From Blastocatellia bacterium UBA7656 (lineage in GTDB: Bacteria > Acidobacteriota > Blastocatellia > UBA7656): a stretch of 64,000 nt of DNA. Shown piece by piece: positions 1-8,059 of this stretch. Location of the stretch: positions 62,001 to 126,000 of the forward strand of contig DLHY01000143.1 of NCBI GenBank assembly GCA_002483445.1, read 5' to 3'. Position 1 is the first letter of the stretch. Every line of letters starts with the position of its first letter. Both the position numbers and the translations under genes were made by a program. The notes under the pieces were generated by a model. The model was not told the origin of the DNA, did no database searches, and saw nothing but the letters and a program-made list of their open reading frames with translations.

Positions 1-762
1 GTTCCTGTCATCGAAGACGCCGCTTATCAGGCCGGTCGCAGAGACGCAAACGGCGCGGCGTGCGGGACTCGCGGGAGCGCGGGAGTGTGGAGCTTCAACT
101 TCAAATCTCTTACCGCAGTCGGCGGCGGCGTTTTGATCGCGAAGGAATCTATAGCGATCAACGAAAGCGGCTCTGGGCGATTAAGAGAAGCCGTTCGCTT
201 TTTCAATTATGCTGCGCGAAGTCTTGCTCGACACCGCATACCGAAATTTTTTCCCGGAGCCGAATCGCCATCGCTCGAAGCAGACGGCGCGCCGAGAGAT
301 GCGTTGATGAAAATCACCTGCTCGCCGATGTCTGAACTTCAGGCAGCAGTCGCTCTCGCTCAATGGCAGGCAAGAGAGAATATCGCCGCGCGTCAACTAT
401 TCAATTCGACTCACCTTTATAAAACTCTTTCGCGCTGTGAAGCATTCACTCTTCTCTCAAGCGAAAGCGAAACGCTGCCTCACCTGTTTCCTCTGCTTGT
501 GCGCGCAGGCGGCAAAGAGGCTCCGGGAGCCGTTTTCAGCGTCCGGCAGTTTCTTCACCAGCATGGCATTCAGACTGAAACGCCTTACCCCATGATTGGC
601 TCTGAGGATGAATTGCCGAACTCTTATGATCTCGCGTCGCGGCTGATACTGGTTCCGTGCAATGCCTCTTTGGACGCGCGGCAGATTCGTTTCATCGCTT
701 CATCGCTCGAAGAAGCTTCGCGCCGGTTGGAAATCGCATCGCCTGCGGGGGCTTGGCGATGA
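1..762 (+). CDS. DegT/DnrJ/EryC1/StrS-type PLP aminotransferase, 5' partial
   Basis: C-terminal 253 residues of a sugar aminotransferase whose start lies before the window; frame 1 is open from base 1. It begins at the PLP-binding aspartate motif VIEDAAYQAG, followed by SFNFKSLTAVGGGVL, where K35 of the visible part is the expected Schiff-base lysine (family pattern SFxxxK...GGG). The family moves an amino group onto a nucleotide keto-sugar in the cytoplasm. The spacing between the motifs and the C-terminal dimer region is normal, so it reads as a working gene cut only by the window edge. The stop overlaps the start of the next gene (ATGA), indicating one operon with the glycan genes downstream. 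The exact sugar substrate cannot be read. Some members also use other acceptors. Confidence 0.85.
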   Translation, partial: VPVIEDAAYQAGRRDANGAACGTRGSAGVWSFNFKSLTAVGGGVLIAKESIAINESGSGRLREAVRFFNYAARSLARHRIPKFFPGAESPSLEADGAPRDALMKITCSPMSELQAAVALAQWQARENIAARQLFNSTHLYKTLSRCEAFTLLSSESETLPHLFPLLVRAGGKEAPGAVFSVRQFLHQHGIQTETPYPMIGSEDELPNSYDLASRLILVPCNASLDARQIRFIASSLEEASRRLEIASPAGAWR

Positions 763-1718
763 TCGAGTGGAGAATGGCCGTGGTGAGCGCGAGCGCGTTC
801 GTTGTTTGTCTGATCGCAATCCCCGTGTTCAAACGAATGGCGGCCCGCTGGCGGCTCGTCGATATTGCGGGCGCTGACCCTTTGAAAATTCATGCGGCCC
901 CGATTCCATTCGTCGGCGGATTGGGAATAGTCGCGGGGTGTTTGCTTTCGCTCTTTCTGATCGTCGGCAGGCTCGGCGAATATTCAAAGGGAGCGATCTG
1001 GATTTTATTGCTCGCCCTCGGCGCGGCGGCTCTTGGCTTTTGCGATGACCGCTTCAACGTTCGCCCGTCAGTCAGGCTGACAGTTGAAATAGCAATCGGC
1101 TGGGCGTTCGCTGTCATGGGCGTCGTGACAGATTTGTTTGCGGGAGTATGGTTGAAGGCCCTTAGTTGGGGCGCAACGGGCTATGCGTTGATGATCGCTT
1201 TTGTGATTTTCTTCGTGGCGGGAGCGATCAACGCTATCAATATGCAGGACGGTATGGATGGGCTTGCTGGCGGGGTTGCGTTGATTTCCTGCGTGGGTTT
1301 CACCGTCGTCGCATTGTCATTGAATCAATTTCTGGTCTTCGCGCTCGCGCTCTCTATGGGAGGGTCGCTTGCGGCTTTTCTGATTTACAACTTTCATCCG
1401 GCATCAGTTTTCATGGGCGACAATGGAAGTTATTTTCTTGGATTCCTGCTGGCGGCAATGGCATTGATTTCAGCTTTCGCAAATCCGGGCGTGATGAGTC
1501 TCGCGGGAGCAGCATTGATGATCGGAGCGCCAGTCTTCGATGCAGCCTTCGCTGTCATTCGCCGCCTTCGGCGCGGAGTGTCGCCTCTGGCGGGCGACCG
1601 CAGCCACTTTTATGATTACCTGGCCCGTCGCGGGCTTTCCGTCCGCAAGGTCGCGCTCATCAGCTACGCTTTGCAAACCGGCTTCGTTTCTGTCGGGGCC
1701 GCGATTCTGATGAAATGA
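759..1718 (+). CDS. WecA/MraY-family polyprenyl-phosphate sugar-1-phosphate transferase
   Basis: Polytopic membrane enzyme of glycosyltransferase family 4, about 319 residues and roughly ten hydrophobic segments. The family transfers a sugar-1-phosphate from UDP-sugar to undecaprenyl phosphate on the cytoplasmic face. The diagnostic loops are present: DDRFNVRPS (Mg-binding DD), NAINMQDGMDGLAGG and FMGDNGSYFLG, and near the end GDRSHFYDYLARRG, which matches the family's last cytoplasmic loop. The ATG at 759 was chosen because it overlaps the upstream stop, has a G-rich stretch ahead of it and begins a plausible first membrane helix; the open frame extends further upstream only inside the previous gene. 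The WecA-like loops favour an N-acetylhexosamine-phosphate donor over MurNAc-pentapeptide. Its stop overlaps the next start. Confidence 0.9.
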   Translation: MIEWRMAVVSASAFVVCLIAIPVFKRMAARWRLVDIAGADPLKIHAAPIPFVGGLGIVAGCLLSLFLIVGRLGEYSKGAIWILLLALGAAALGFCDDRFNVRPSVRLTVEIAIGWAFAVMGVVTDLFAGVWLKALSWGATGYALMIAFVIFFVAGAINAINMQDGMDGLAGGVALISCVGFTVVALSLNQFLVFALALSMGGSLAAFLIYNFHPASVFMGDNGSYFLGFLLAAMALISAFANPGVMSLAGAALMIGAPVFDAAFAVIRRLRRGVSPLAGDRSHFYDYLARRGLSVRKVALISYALQTGFVSVGAAILMK

Positions 1719-2848
1719 AAAAACGAATTTATCTTTCTCCGCCGCATCTCGGCGACGCGGAACTTGAGCTTGTCAAAGAAGCGTTCGCCTCGAACTGGAT
1801 AGCTCCTCTTGGGCCGCACGTCGATGCTTTTGAAAAAGAAGTTGCCGACTACATAGGCGTCGCTCATGCGGCGGCTCTTTCGTCAGGCACGGCTGCCCTC
1901 CATCTGGCTCTGGTGCTGGCGGGCGTCCGCGCAGGCGACGAAGTCCTCTGCTCCACGCTTACTTTCAGCGCGAGCGCGAATCCTATCGTCTATGAGCGAG
2001 CCGTTCCCGTCTTCATCGATTGCAATCGAGAGACGTGGAACATCGATCCCGGCCTGCTCGCGGAAGAGTTGAAAGAATGCGCTGCACATGATCGCCTGCC
2101 GCGAGCCGTCATCATAGTCGATCTTTATGGCCGGAGCGCGGACTATGATCCGATCACGAAGGTCTGCGCAGAGTATGGAGTGCCGATCATCGAAGACGCA
2201 GCAGAGGCTCTGGGAGCCGATTACAAGGGACGCCGAGCCGGGAGCTTCGGCCTCATGTCCGTGCTTTCGTTCAACGGCAACAAGATCATCACCACATCAG
2301 GCGGCGGGATGTTGCTATCTGATGATGAATCGCTCATTGGTCGAGCGCGATTTCTGGCGACGCAGGCGCGCGACTCTGCGCCTCACTATCAGCATTCGGC
2401 CATAGGCTACAACTATCGAATGAGCAACATACTGGCAGCCGTCGGGCGAGGGCAGATGAAAGTTCTGGAAGATCGCGTCGCGAGTCGGAGAGAGAACTTC
2501 GAGCGTTACAAAGCGGCTCTCTCTGATCTGCCTGGAATTGATTTCATGATCGAAGCCGATTATGGACGGTCGAATCGCTGGCTTACCTGTATAACCATCG
2601 ACCGGGAAAAATTCGGCGCGACCAGAGAAGACATAAGGCTCAGGCTTGAAGAAGAAAACATCGAATCGCGCCCGGTGTGGAAGCCGCTTCATTTGCAGCC
2701 CGTTTTCGCACAGTGCCGCGCGCGAGGCGGCTCTGTTGCGGAAGATATTTTCGAACGCGGACTTTGCCTGCCGAGCGGATCGAGTCTGACCCCGGACGAA
2801 ATCGACAGGATAACGAGCATCATTCGCCGCGCCCGGCAAGACGCATGA
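1715..2848 (+). CDS. epsN: EpsN/PglE-type nucleotide-sugar aminotransferase
   Basis: Full-length (377 aa) PLP aminotransferase of the DegT family. The N-terminus (IYLSPPHLGDAELE, NWIAPLGPHVDAFE) and the lysine motif SFNGNKIITTSGGGML closely follow Bacillus EpsN as I remember it, and more distantly Campylobacter PglE. Those enzymes convert UDP-4-keto-6-deoxy-GlcNAc to the 4-amino sugar (bacillosamine route). VPIIEDAAEALGADYKG holds the PLP-ring aspartate. Overlaps the upstream gene by 4 nt. The dehydratase that would make its substrate is the next gene but one promoter region away (3034), which supports this assignment. No PglD-like acetyltransferase is visible, so it may lie upstream of the window or be absent. 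Confidence 0.88.
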   Translation: MKKRIYLSPPHLGDAELELVKEAFASNWIAPLGPHVDAFEKEVADYIGVAHAAALSSGTAALHLALVLAGVRAGDEVLCSTLTFSASANPIVYERAVPVFIDCNRETWNIDPGLLAEELKECAAHDRLPRAVIIVDLYGRSADYDPITKVCAEYGVPIIEDAAEALGADYKGRRAGSFGLMSVLSFNGNKIITTSGGGMLLSDDESLIGRARFLATQARDSAPHYQHSAIGYNYRMSNILAAVGRGQMKVLEDRVASRRENFERYKAALSDLPGIDFMIEADYGRSNRWLTCITIDREKFGATREDIRLRLEEENIESRPVWKPLHLQPVFAQCRARGGSVAEDIFERGLCLPSGSSLTPDEIDRITSIIRRARQDA

Positions 2849-3033
2849 TCGAAGCCGATTGGCGAGCGATTTCCCATCACAGCCAAAAAAATAGTCTTGC
2901 TATTTCGGGCCGATGCGGATAATTTTGAGGCTGTCTGAGTTTGCCCCTCGCGCTTCGATATTTTATCCCCTTACAACTGAATGGTTGAGAAGCAGGTTGA
3001 ACTACCCTTCCCCACAGTGAGAGGCCCAAGCAG

Positions 3034-5037
3034 ATGGCAAGCGGAACCGGAGTCGTAAAAGTAGCCACAGTCAACATAAAACGACGCTCGAAAGCAAGAG
3101 CCTGGTGGATAGGATTATTATCGAGACGAATTCAGTACGGACTGGATTTGGTTATTCTCGCCATTGCATTCGTTCTGTCCTATTTCTTTAGATTTGATTT
3201 CGTGATGACCGAAGAGCAGATGATCAGGGGGCTGATCCAGATGCCCTTCGTGGTCTTGATTCAGTTTACGGTGCTGACTCTGGCGGGCGTGCATTCCTTC
3301 ATCTGGCGTTACATCGGAATGTCTGAAGTCCGGTCGTTCGTCAACGCGGCCATCTGGTCGCTGATGCCGCTGCTTGTTTTTCGCATAACCCTGCCCGACA
3401 AGCTGCAAGGGCTGAGGGTGCCGCTATCGATCATACTGATGGATGCAGTGCTGGCTTTCGGCGGAATAGTAGGACTGAGAGTTTTGCGCCGCGCTCTCTA
3501 CGAGCAATATGAAAAACAGCGCGAATCGGCCCGCTCCAACGGACTCAAAAAACCTGTTCTGCTCATAGGCGCAGGACGGGCCGGAGTGCTTGCGGCGAAA
3601 GAAATTCTCGGACGCGGCGACATGGGGCTTGAGATAAAAGGATTCGTCGACGATGATCGTAGCAAGCACGGATTGATGATTCAGGGGGTGCGGGTACATG
3701 GCGGCACCGGTGAGTTGCCTCATCTCGTGCGCGAGCTTGGCATAGATCATGTGGTCATCACCATAGCCACCGCATCAGGGAACAACATCCGCCGCATAAT
3801 CGAAATCTGCGAAGAGATTCCTGTCCGTGTGCGCATCATACCCGGTCTTTATGAAATCCTCGAAGGCACAGTCGAAATCTCTCGAATACGCGATGTGCAG
3901 ATCGAAGACCTGCTGGGGCGGGAAACTATTCAACTTGATGAAGAAAGCATGAGGGATTTCCTCGCCGGAAAAACCGTTATGGTGACAGGCGCCGGCGGTT
4001 CCATCGGCTCGGAGCTTGCCCGACAGGCCGCGCGCTTCCTACCCTCGCGACTGCTGCTGGTCGAGCGCGCGGAGTTCGCGCTCTTCAATATAGACCGAGA
4101 GATCGGAGACTCTCACCCCGATCTTGCGATCACTTCGCTCGTCGTAGACGTGGGCGACGAGGTGGGTATGCAGGCCGTCTTCAGCCAGTATCGCCCGCAG
4201 GTCGTGCTACACGCAGCGGCCCATAAGCACGTGCCGATAATGGAAGCGAACGCGCCCGAAGCCGTAAAAAATAATATCCTGGCCACGCGCGTACTCGGAG
4301 AGATGGCCGGAAGGTTCGGAGCGGAAGCCTTCGTGCTGATCTCGACTGACAAGGCGGTGCGCCCGACCTCGATTATGGGCGCGACCAAGCGCGTCTCAGA
4401 ACTGGTCGTCCAGGCTCTCGATCAACGCTACGCGACCCGATACGTTGCGGTGCGATTCGGCAACGTCATAGGGTCTGCGGGTTCAGTCATACCGATATTT
4501 CAGGATCAGATACGACGCGGCGGGCCTGTGACCGTAACTCACCCTGAGATGATGCGCTACTTCATGACCATCCCTGAAGCGGCGCAACTCGTGCTTCAGG
4601 CGGGGACGATGGGCGAAGGCGGCGAGATTTTCATACTCGACATGGGCGAGCCTGTGCGCATTCTCGATATCGCAAGAGACATAATCACTCTCTCAGGGCT
4701 GAGACCTTATGAAGATATCGACATAGTATTCACGGGCGTGAGACCGGGCGAGAAGCTCTTCGAAGAACTGGCGATCAATGAAGAGGGCGTGACGAAAACC
4801 CGGCATCCGAAAATTTTCATAGGCAAGATCGCTGCTTACCCGGAAAGAAAAGTGCGGCTGATGGTCGAGCGGCTTTCCTCGCTTGCCAGCGCAGGCAATG
4901 AGCGCGAACTGCGCCGAAATCTCAACGCCTGTCTTCCTGAAGCCCGCATCGCTGACAGCGACGCGATGGTTGAAGCCTTCAGCCCCGGCGCTGAGTGTGA
5001 GCATGTGGAAACTTCCGCCCCGCCGCTTGTGCATTGA
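3034..5037 (+). CDS. pglF: PglF/CapD/FlaA1-type membrane UDP-sugar 4,6-dehydratase
   Basis: 667-residue membrane-anchored nucleotide-sugar dehydratase. Four hydrophobic segments lie in about residues 20-130, then a CoA-binding-like Rossmann region (VLLIGAGRAGVLAAKEI, GFVDDDRSKHG), then the SDR catalytic domain with TGAGGSIGSELARQ for NAD(P) and the ISTDKAVRPTSIMGATKR segment, in which Met-x-x-x-Lys replaces the usual Tyr-x-x-x-Lys, as is typical of this family. It converts UDP-GlcNAc to UDP-4-keto-6-deoxy sugar, the substrate of EpsN/PglE-type aminotransferases. A 185-bp gap separates it from the aminotransferase, so it may have its own promoter. The ATG at 3034 gives a basic N-terminus ahead of the first membrane helix. 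Length is normal for PglF/WbpM-type proteins. Confidence 0.9.
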   Translation: MASGTGVVKVATVNIKRRSKARAWWIGLLSRRIQYGLDLVILAIAFVLSYFFRFDFVMTEEQMIRGLIQMPFVVLIQFTVLTLAGVHSFIWRYIGMSEVRSFVNAAIWSLMPLLVFRITLPDKLQGLRVPLSIILMDAVLAFGGIVGLRVLRRALYEQYEKQRESARSNGLKKPVLLIGAGRAGVLAAKEILGRGDMGLEIKGFVDDDRSKHGLMIQGVRVHGGTGELPHLVRELGIDHVVITIATASGNNIRRIIEICEEIPVRVRIIPGLYEILEGTVEISRIRDVQIEDLLGRETIQLDEESMRDFLAGKTVMVTGAGGSIGSELARQAARFLPSRLLLVERAEFALFNIDREIGDSHPDLAITSLVVDVGDEVGMQAVFSQYRPQVVLHAAAHKHVPIMEANAPEAVKNNILATRVLGEMAGRFGAEAFVLISTDKAVRPTSIMGATKRVSELVVQALDQRYATRYVAVRFGNVIGSAGSVIPIFQDQIRRGGPVTVTHPEMMRYFMTIPEAAQLVLQAGTMGEGGEIFILDMGEPVRILDIARDIITLSGLRPYEDIDIVFTGVRPGEKLFEELAINEEGVTKTRHPKIFIGKIAAYPERKVRLMVERLSSLASAGNERELRRNLNACLPEARIADSDAMVEAFSPGAECEHVETSAPPLVH

Positions 5038-5069
5038 GCAGTAGAAATCGAGAACAGGAGAGACAAATC

Positions 5070-5321
5070 ATGAAAGGCTTTTCACGTCGTTCATTGTTCG
5101 GGTTGCTTCCAGCCGCTTTTCTGGGAGCGTTGTTTCCCCGCAGAGCCAAAGCCGCCGATCAGCCTCGTATGCAGGCGGCGCTCGATGCGTTGAAGACCGC
5201 AAGGCGAGAACTGGAAGCCGCTACAGAGGATAAAGGCGGACACAGGAAAAGAGCGATAAATCTGGTCAATCAAGCCATCAATCAGGTGGAAAGAGGCATC
5301 CAGTTCGACAGGCGACGCTGA
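5070..5321 (+). CDS. Small secreted helical protein with Tat-type signal
   Basis: 83 residues. The N-terminus SRRSLFGLLPAAF followed by AKAA is a twin-arginine type signal peptide (RRxLF, hydrophobic core, Ala-x-Ala site). The mature part of about 55 residues is predicted helical and charged, with the pattern ALDALKTARRELEAA, DKGGHRKRAINLVNQA and VERGI. I recognise this DKGGHR...A..L...A...V..GI pattern from small secreted proteins in many environmental bacteria, but no function is known to me. The ATG at 5070 follows an ACAGGAGAG ribosome-binding site; an upstream in-frame start at 5034 overlaps the previous stop but would bury the signal peptide. It sits between glycan genes but nothing links it to that pathway beyond position. 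Confidence 0.75.
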   Translation: MKGFSRRSLFGLLPAAFLGALFPRRAKAADQPRMQAALDALKTARRELEAATEDKGGHRKRAINLVNQAINQVERGIQFDRRR

Positions 5322-5337
5322 AGGTGAGAACCATAGT

Positions 5338-5892
5338 ATGAAGCGGATCGAGACGCCTCTGCCGGGGGTCTTTCTGATAGAGCCTCGACGCTTCAGCGAC
5401 GAGCGGGGATTCTTTTTTGAAAGCTATCAGAAGGAAAAGTATCTTGCGCTCGACATCGCCGATGTGTTCGTTCAGGACAATCAGGTTCACTCGGTCAGGG
5501 GAGTCATTCGCGGGCTGCATTATCAGCACCCTCGCCCGCAGGCAAAACTCTGTGGGGTCGCGCACGGCGAAGTGCTGGATGTGGTCGTCGATGTGCGGGC
5601 AGGCTCTCCGCATTTCGGCCAGCATGTGAGCGCGATTCTTTCCGACGAGAACAGGCTTCAGATATACGTGCCTGCGGGATTCGCGCACGGCTACGCGGTT
5701 TTATCCGAAAGCGCAGAGTTCCTCTACAAGTGCAGCGATTTTTATTATCCCCAGTTCGAGCGGGGAGTGGCGTGGGATGATGCTGATCTGGGGATAGATT
5801 GGCGGGTCGATTCTCCTCTGCTTTCAGACAAGGATCGGCGGAACCCGCAGCTATCGAAAATCCCCAGCGATGAGTTGCCGCGATACGAGTGA
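5338..5892 (+). CDS. rfbC: dTDP-4-dehydrorhamnose 3,5-epimerase
   Basis: 184 residues, the normal length of RmlC/RfbC. Family landmarks are DERGFFFESYQKEKY, QDNQVHSVRGVIRGLHYQ (with the catalytic-loop His), a VRAGSPHFGQ stretch, IYVPAGFAHGYAVLSE and FLYKCSDFYYP. It epimerises C3 and C5 of dTDP-4-keto-6-deoxyglucose in the dTDP-L-rhamnose route, in the cytoplasm. It follows the dehydratase and the small Tat protein in the same direction with short spacing, so it probably belongs to the same surface-polysaccharide transcription unit. No rfbA, rfbB or rfbD is in the window. They would have to lie upstream or elsewhere. Confidence 0.95.
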   Translation: MKRIETPLPGVFLIEPRRFSDERGFFFESYQKEKYLALDIADVFVQDNQVHSVRGVIRGLHYQHPRPQAKLCGVAHGEVLDVVVDVRAGSPHFGQHVSAILSDENRLQIYVPAGFAHGYAVLSESAEFLYKCSDFYYPQFERGVAWDDADLGIDWRVDSPLLSDKDRRNPQLSKIPSDELPRYE

Positions 5893-5970
5893 GCGCCCGA
5901 TATGTAACTATTGACTTTCAAAGGACGGTCTCCTATTCTGGGGCTGCATTTTCGCGGGAGCGGAGGCATG

Positions 5971-6558
5971 ATGAAAAGAATGAGTCTTCACCTGAAAACT
6001 ATGAGCGCCCTGTTTGCTGTGGCGATGCTGCTTGCGCCTGCAAAGACGACCGGTTCTCCGGCGGCGCAGGATTTGAGCGGAACGCTTACCGTATCGGGCC
6101 ATGCGATGGTCAACGGCAAGGCGGCTCAAACGGGGATGACCGTTCTGAGCGGAAGCACGATTGAGACCGAGCCTGACGGCGATGTGACAATCGATCTCGG
6201 CTCGCTTGGACGGATTCACATCAGACCCAACACGAAGGTCGAGCTTCGTCTTGCGCCGGGCAACTGTCAGGCGTTGATGGATCGCTGCGGTTCCATAACT
6301 CAACAGGTGCCGTCGGGCGTGACGGGCCAGATCAGAGTTGTTGATGCCAAATACGTTCAGGTGGCGGTGACGAGCGGCAAGGTGGCGATCAATCGCGAGA
6401 TCAAAAAGCGGGACGGCGATATGAAAACGGAAAAAGTTTCGCTCCGCGCCAGAAGCGATAAAAGGTATTATGACGTCAGGGAAGTAAACGCCGATGGCGA
6501 CTCGTTATTCACCGTTCAATGCTGTCAGTGCTGTTTCGTCGAAAAGACCCGCCCCTGA
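5971..6558 (+). CDS. Secreted FecR-like protein, first of a tandem paralogue pair
   Basis: About 195 residues. An N-terminal signal peptide (MKRMSLHLKTMSALFAVAML and an Ala-rich end) precedes a FecR-like beta domain: GTLTVSGHAMVNGKAAQTG, SGSTIETEPDGDVTIDLG, LGRIHIRPNTKVEL. The C-terminus ends with an unusual cysteine cluster, VQCCQCCFVEK. The neighbour at 6589 shares the same order of motifs and a related CC-x-C tail, so the two arose by duplication. A strong GGAGCGGAGG site precedes two adjacent ATGs (5968 and 5971); spacing favours the second. There is no FecI sigma or TonB receptor nearby, so iron signalling is not implied; in this phylum free-standing FecR domains are common in exported proteins. 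Function unknown. Confidence 0.75.
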   Translation: MKRMSLHLKTMSALFAVAMLLAPAKTTGSPAAQDLSGTLTVSGHAMVNGKAAQTGMTVLSGSTIETEPDGDVTIDLGSLGRIHIRPNTKVELRLAPGNCQALMDRCGSITQQVPSGVTGQIRVVDAKYVQVAVTSGKVAINREIKKRDGDMKTEKVSLRARSDKRYYDVREVNADGDSLFTVQCCQCCFVEKTRP

Positions 6559-6588
6559 TTTTAATCGTGAGCGGCAGAGGTAGCCGGT

Positions 6589-7308
6589 ATGAAATTCAAA
6601 TCAATAATCAGTCTTCTTCTTGCAGTCACCGTAGCGACCATCTTTTCTTTCCGGTCGCTCGTTTTCGCCGAGGCGACAAAAAGCGAGGCGAGCGCGGACA
6701 AAAAGATTTCATCACGCGATACTGGCTCTGCGCCTCAGCAGGAGCAAACCGGCACGCTGACCACCACAGGGTATGTGACGATCAATGGGAACGAAGCGCG
6801 GACGGGCGCGACGATAATGAATGGGGACATCATAGCTACCGGCCCTGATTCGGATGCCACGATTGATCTCGGCCCGCTGGGGCGCATTCAGCTTCGCCCT
6901 GATACTAAAATCAAGTTGACACTTGCGGATAAGAATTGTCAGATCGTAGTCGAGCAATGCGGTTCGCTCACTCACTTCGTCCCTGCGGGCGTTTTGTCTC
7001 AGGCGCGGAGAGTCGAGCCTGGGCTTATGGAAGTTGCCGTCCTTCCGGGAGAAGCCCGCGTGACGACCGGCAGTGGAAATAGCAACGAGGCTATGGTTAA
7101 AACCGGCGAAAACCGCGTATTCGAAACCTTTGAAAGTATGACCGCCAACGGCGAGACGATTTACACGCTCAACTGCTGTGATTGCGAAGCGCCCGCAGGC
7201 GCGCCTTTCCTGCCGATAGGGTTTTGGGGGCTGCTTGCAGCCGGAATAACGACCGGAGTAGGAGTGGTGACAGGCGGCGATGACCCGGTCAGTCCCGTGT
7301 TCCCCTGA
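6589..7308 (+). CDS. Secreted FecR-like protein with C-terminal hydrophobic anchor, second paralogue
   Basis: 239 residues. Signal peptide at residues 1-25 (LLLAVTVATIFSFRSLVFAEA), then a FecR-like domain with GTLTTTGYVTINGNEARTG, NGDIIATGPDSDATIDLG and LGRIQLRPDTKIKLTL, each aligning by eye with the preceding gene. After LNCCDCEAPAG, paralogous to the Cys cluster of the neighbour, it continues into a hydrophobic helix (FLPIGFWGLLAAGITTG) and a short acidic/proline tail (GGDDPVSPVFP). The tail plus helix could anchor the protein in a membrane, which the shorter paralogue lacks. Only 30 nt separate the two genes, so they are probably co-transcribed. The function is not known. Confidence 0.75.
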   Translation: MKFKSIISLLLAVTVATIFSFRSLVFAEATKSEASADKKISSRDTGSAPQQEQTGTLTTTGYVTINGNEARTGATIMNGDIIATGPDSDATIDLGPLGRIQLRPDTKIKLTLADKNCQIVVEQCGSLTHFVPAGVLSQARRVEPGLMEVAVLPGEARVTTGSGNSNEAMVKTGENRVFETFESMTANGETIYTLNCCDCEAPAGAPFLPIGFWGLLAAGITTGVGVVTGGDDPVSPVFP

Positions 7309-7565
7309 TGATTTGAGAAAGCAGTAAAAAGGCAAAGGCAAACTGCCTTAGTATTTATCTCCCCGCATATTTGTCATGATGTCGCAGTTTCGTTGCTCTC
7401 TGCAGGACAACCGACAAAGCAGCGATAGAGCGGTTTTCATTACGCTGTAGTGACAGCCTGAATGATCACGCTTATTCCGGCTGCCCGAAAACTCTATGAA
7501 AGCCGCGCTCGACGATCCGTTCGATATGGAGAAAGTAATATTTTTCCGAACGGGAGGTATGAGTC

Positions 7566-7817
7566 GTGGTCAAGCTTTGCCCGCAGTGCGGATTGCACGT
7601 TCACAGGTCGCGCGCAAAAAACTTTCGTGAAAAACTGATAAGGCTGTTTACTCGCTACAAGGCATATCGCTGTCACGAATGCGGCTGGCGCGGCTGGATA
7701 GTTGATGATGTGTCGCGACGGTTCGTTGACCGAAGGAAACAACTGCGCGTGATTCTGGGCGTGCTGACGACAGTCATGCTCGCTCTACTGGTCATCTACG
7801 TCATCAGAACGCGATGA
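7566..7817 (+). CDS. Zinc-ribbon protein with one C-terminal membrane helix
   Basis: 83 residues. Two CxxC pairs (LCPQCG and CHECGW) about 31 residues apart make a likely treble-clef or zinc-ribbon site, followed by a basic stretch (RRFVDRRKQLR) and a single hydrophobic helix (VILGVLTTVMLALLVIYVI) ending in Arg. The topology is therefore zinc domain in the cytoplasm with a tail anchor. The GTG at 7566 is chosen because a GGGAGG site lies 8 nt upstream; the nearer ATG at 7559 is out of frame. No family name is recognised. It lies alone between the FecR-like pair and the TnpB element. Confidence 0.65.
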   Translation: MVKLCPQCGLHVHRSRAKNFREKLIRLFTRYKAYRCHECGWRGWIVDDVSRRFVDRRKQLRVILGVLTTVMLALLVIYVIRTR

Positions 7818-8046
7818 CCGCCTTCACCAATAATCTGCTTTATCCCTTAGCCAAAGAATACTCCATTCCATAATCGCCGTCCTGGGCGAGTTCGTGAAGA
7901 TGCATTTGGCATCGCGGCGAAGCGCCGCCATTAACTCGTCGGCGCGTCTTGCTCTTCAATATTCAGTCACAAGGACTAAATGAAACTGAATCGAAAGTAC
8001 ACAGTGATGAAGCGAAGAAATCGCTTATTTTTCACTATGAACCAGG

Positions 8047-8052
8047 TATAAT
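8047..8052 (+). promoter_or_regulatory. Candidate -10 box of tnpB (leaderless)
   Basis: A perfect TATAAT lies only 7 nt before the tnpB ATG at 8060, with no good ribosome-binding site in between. A weak -35-like TTATTT lies 16 nt upstream. If used, transcription would start at or next to the ATG, giving a leaderless mRNA. This is pattern only and the -35 is poor. Confidence 0.35.
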
Positions 8053-8059
8053 CAAAACG

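Noticed and set aside
2897..2923. TTGCTA and GATAAT as a promoter for the dehydratase gene
   Set aside because: The spacing of 15 is short and the boxes are weak. The evidence was not enough for a feature.
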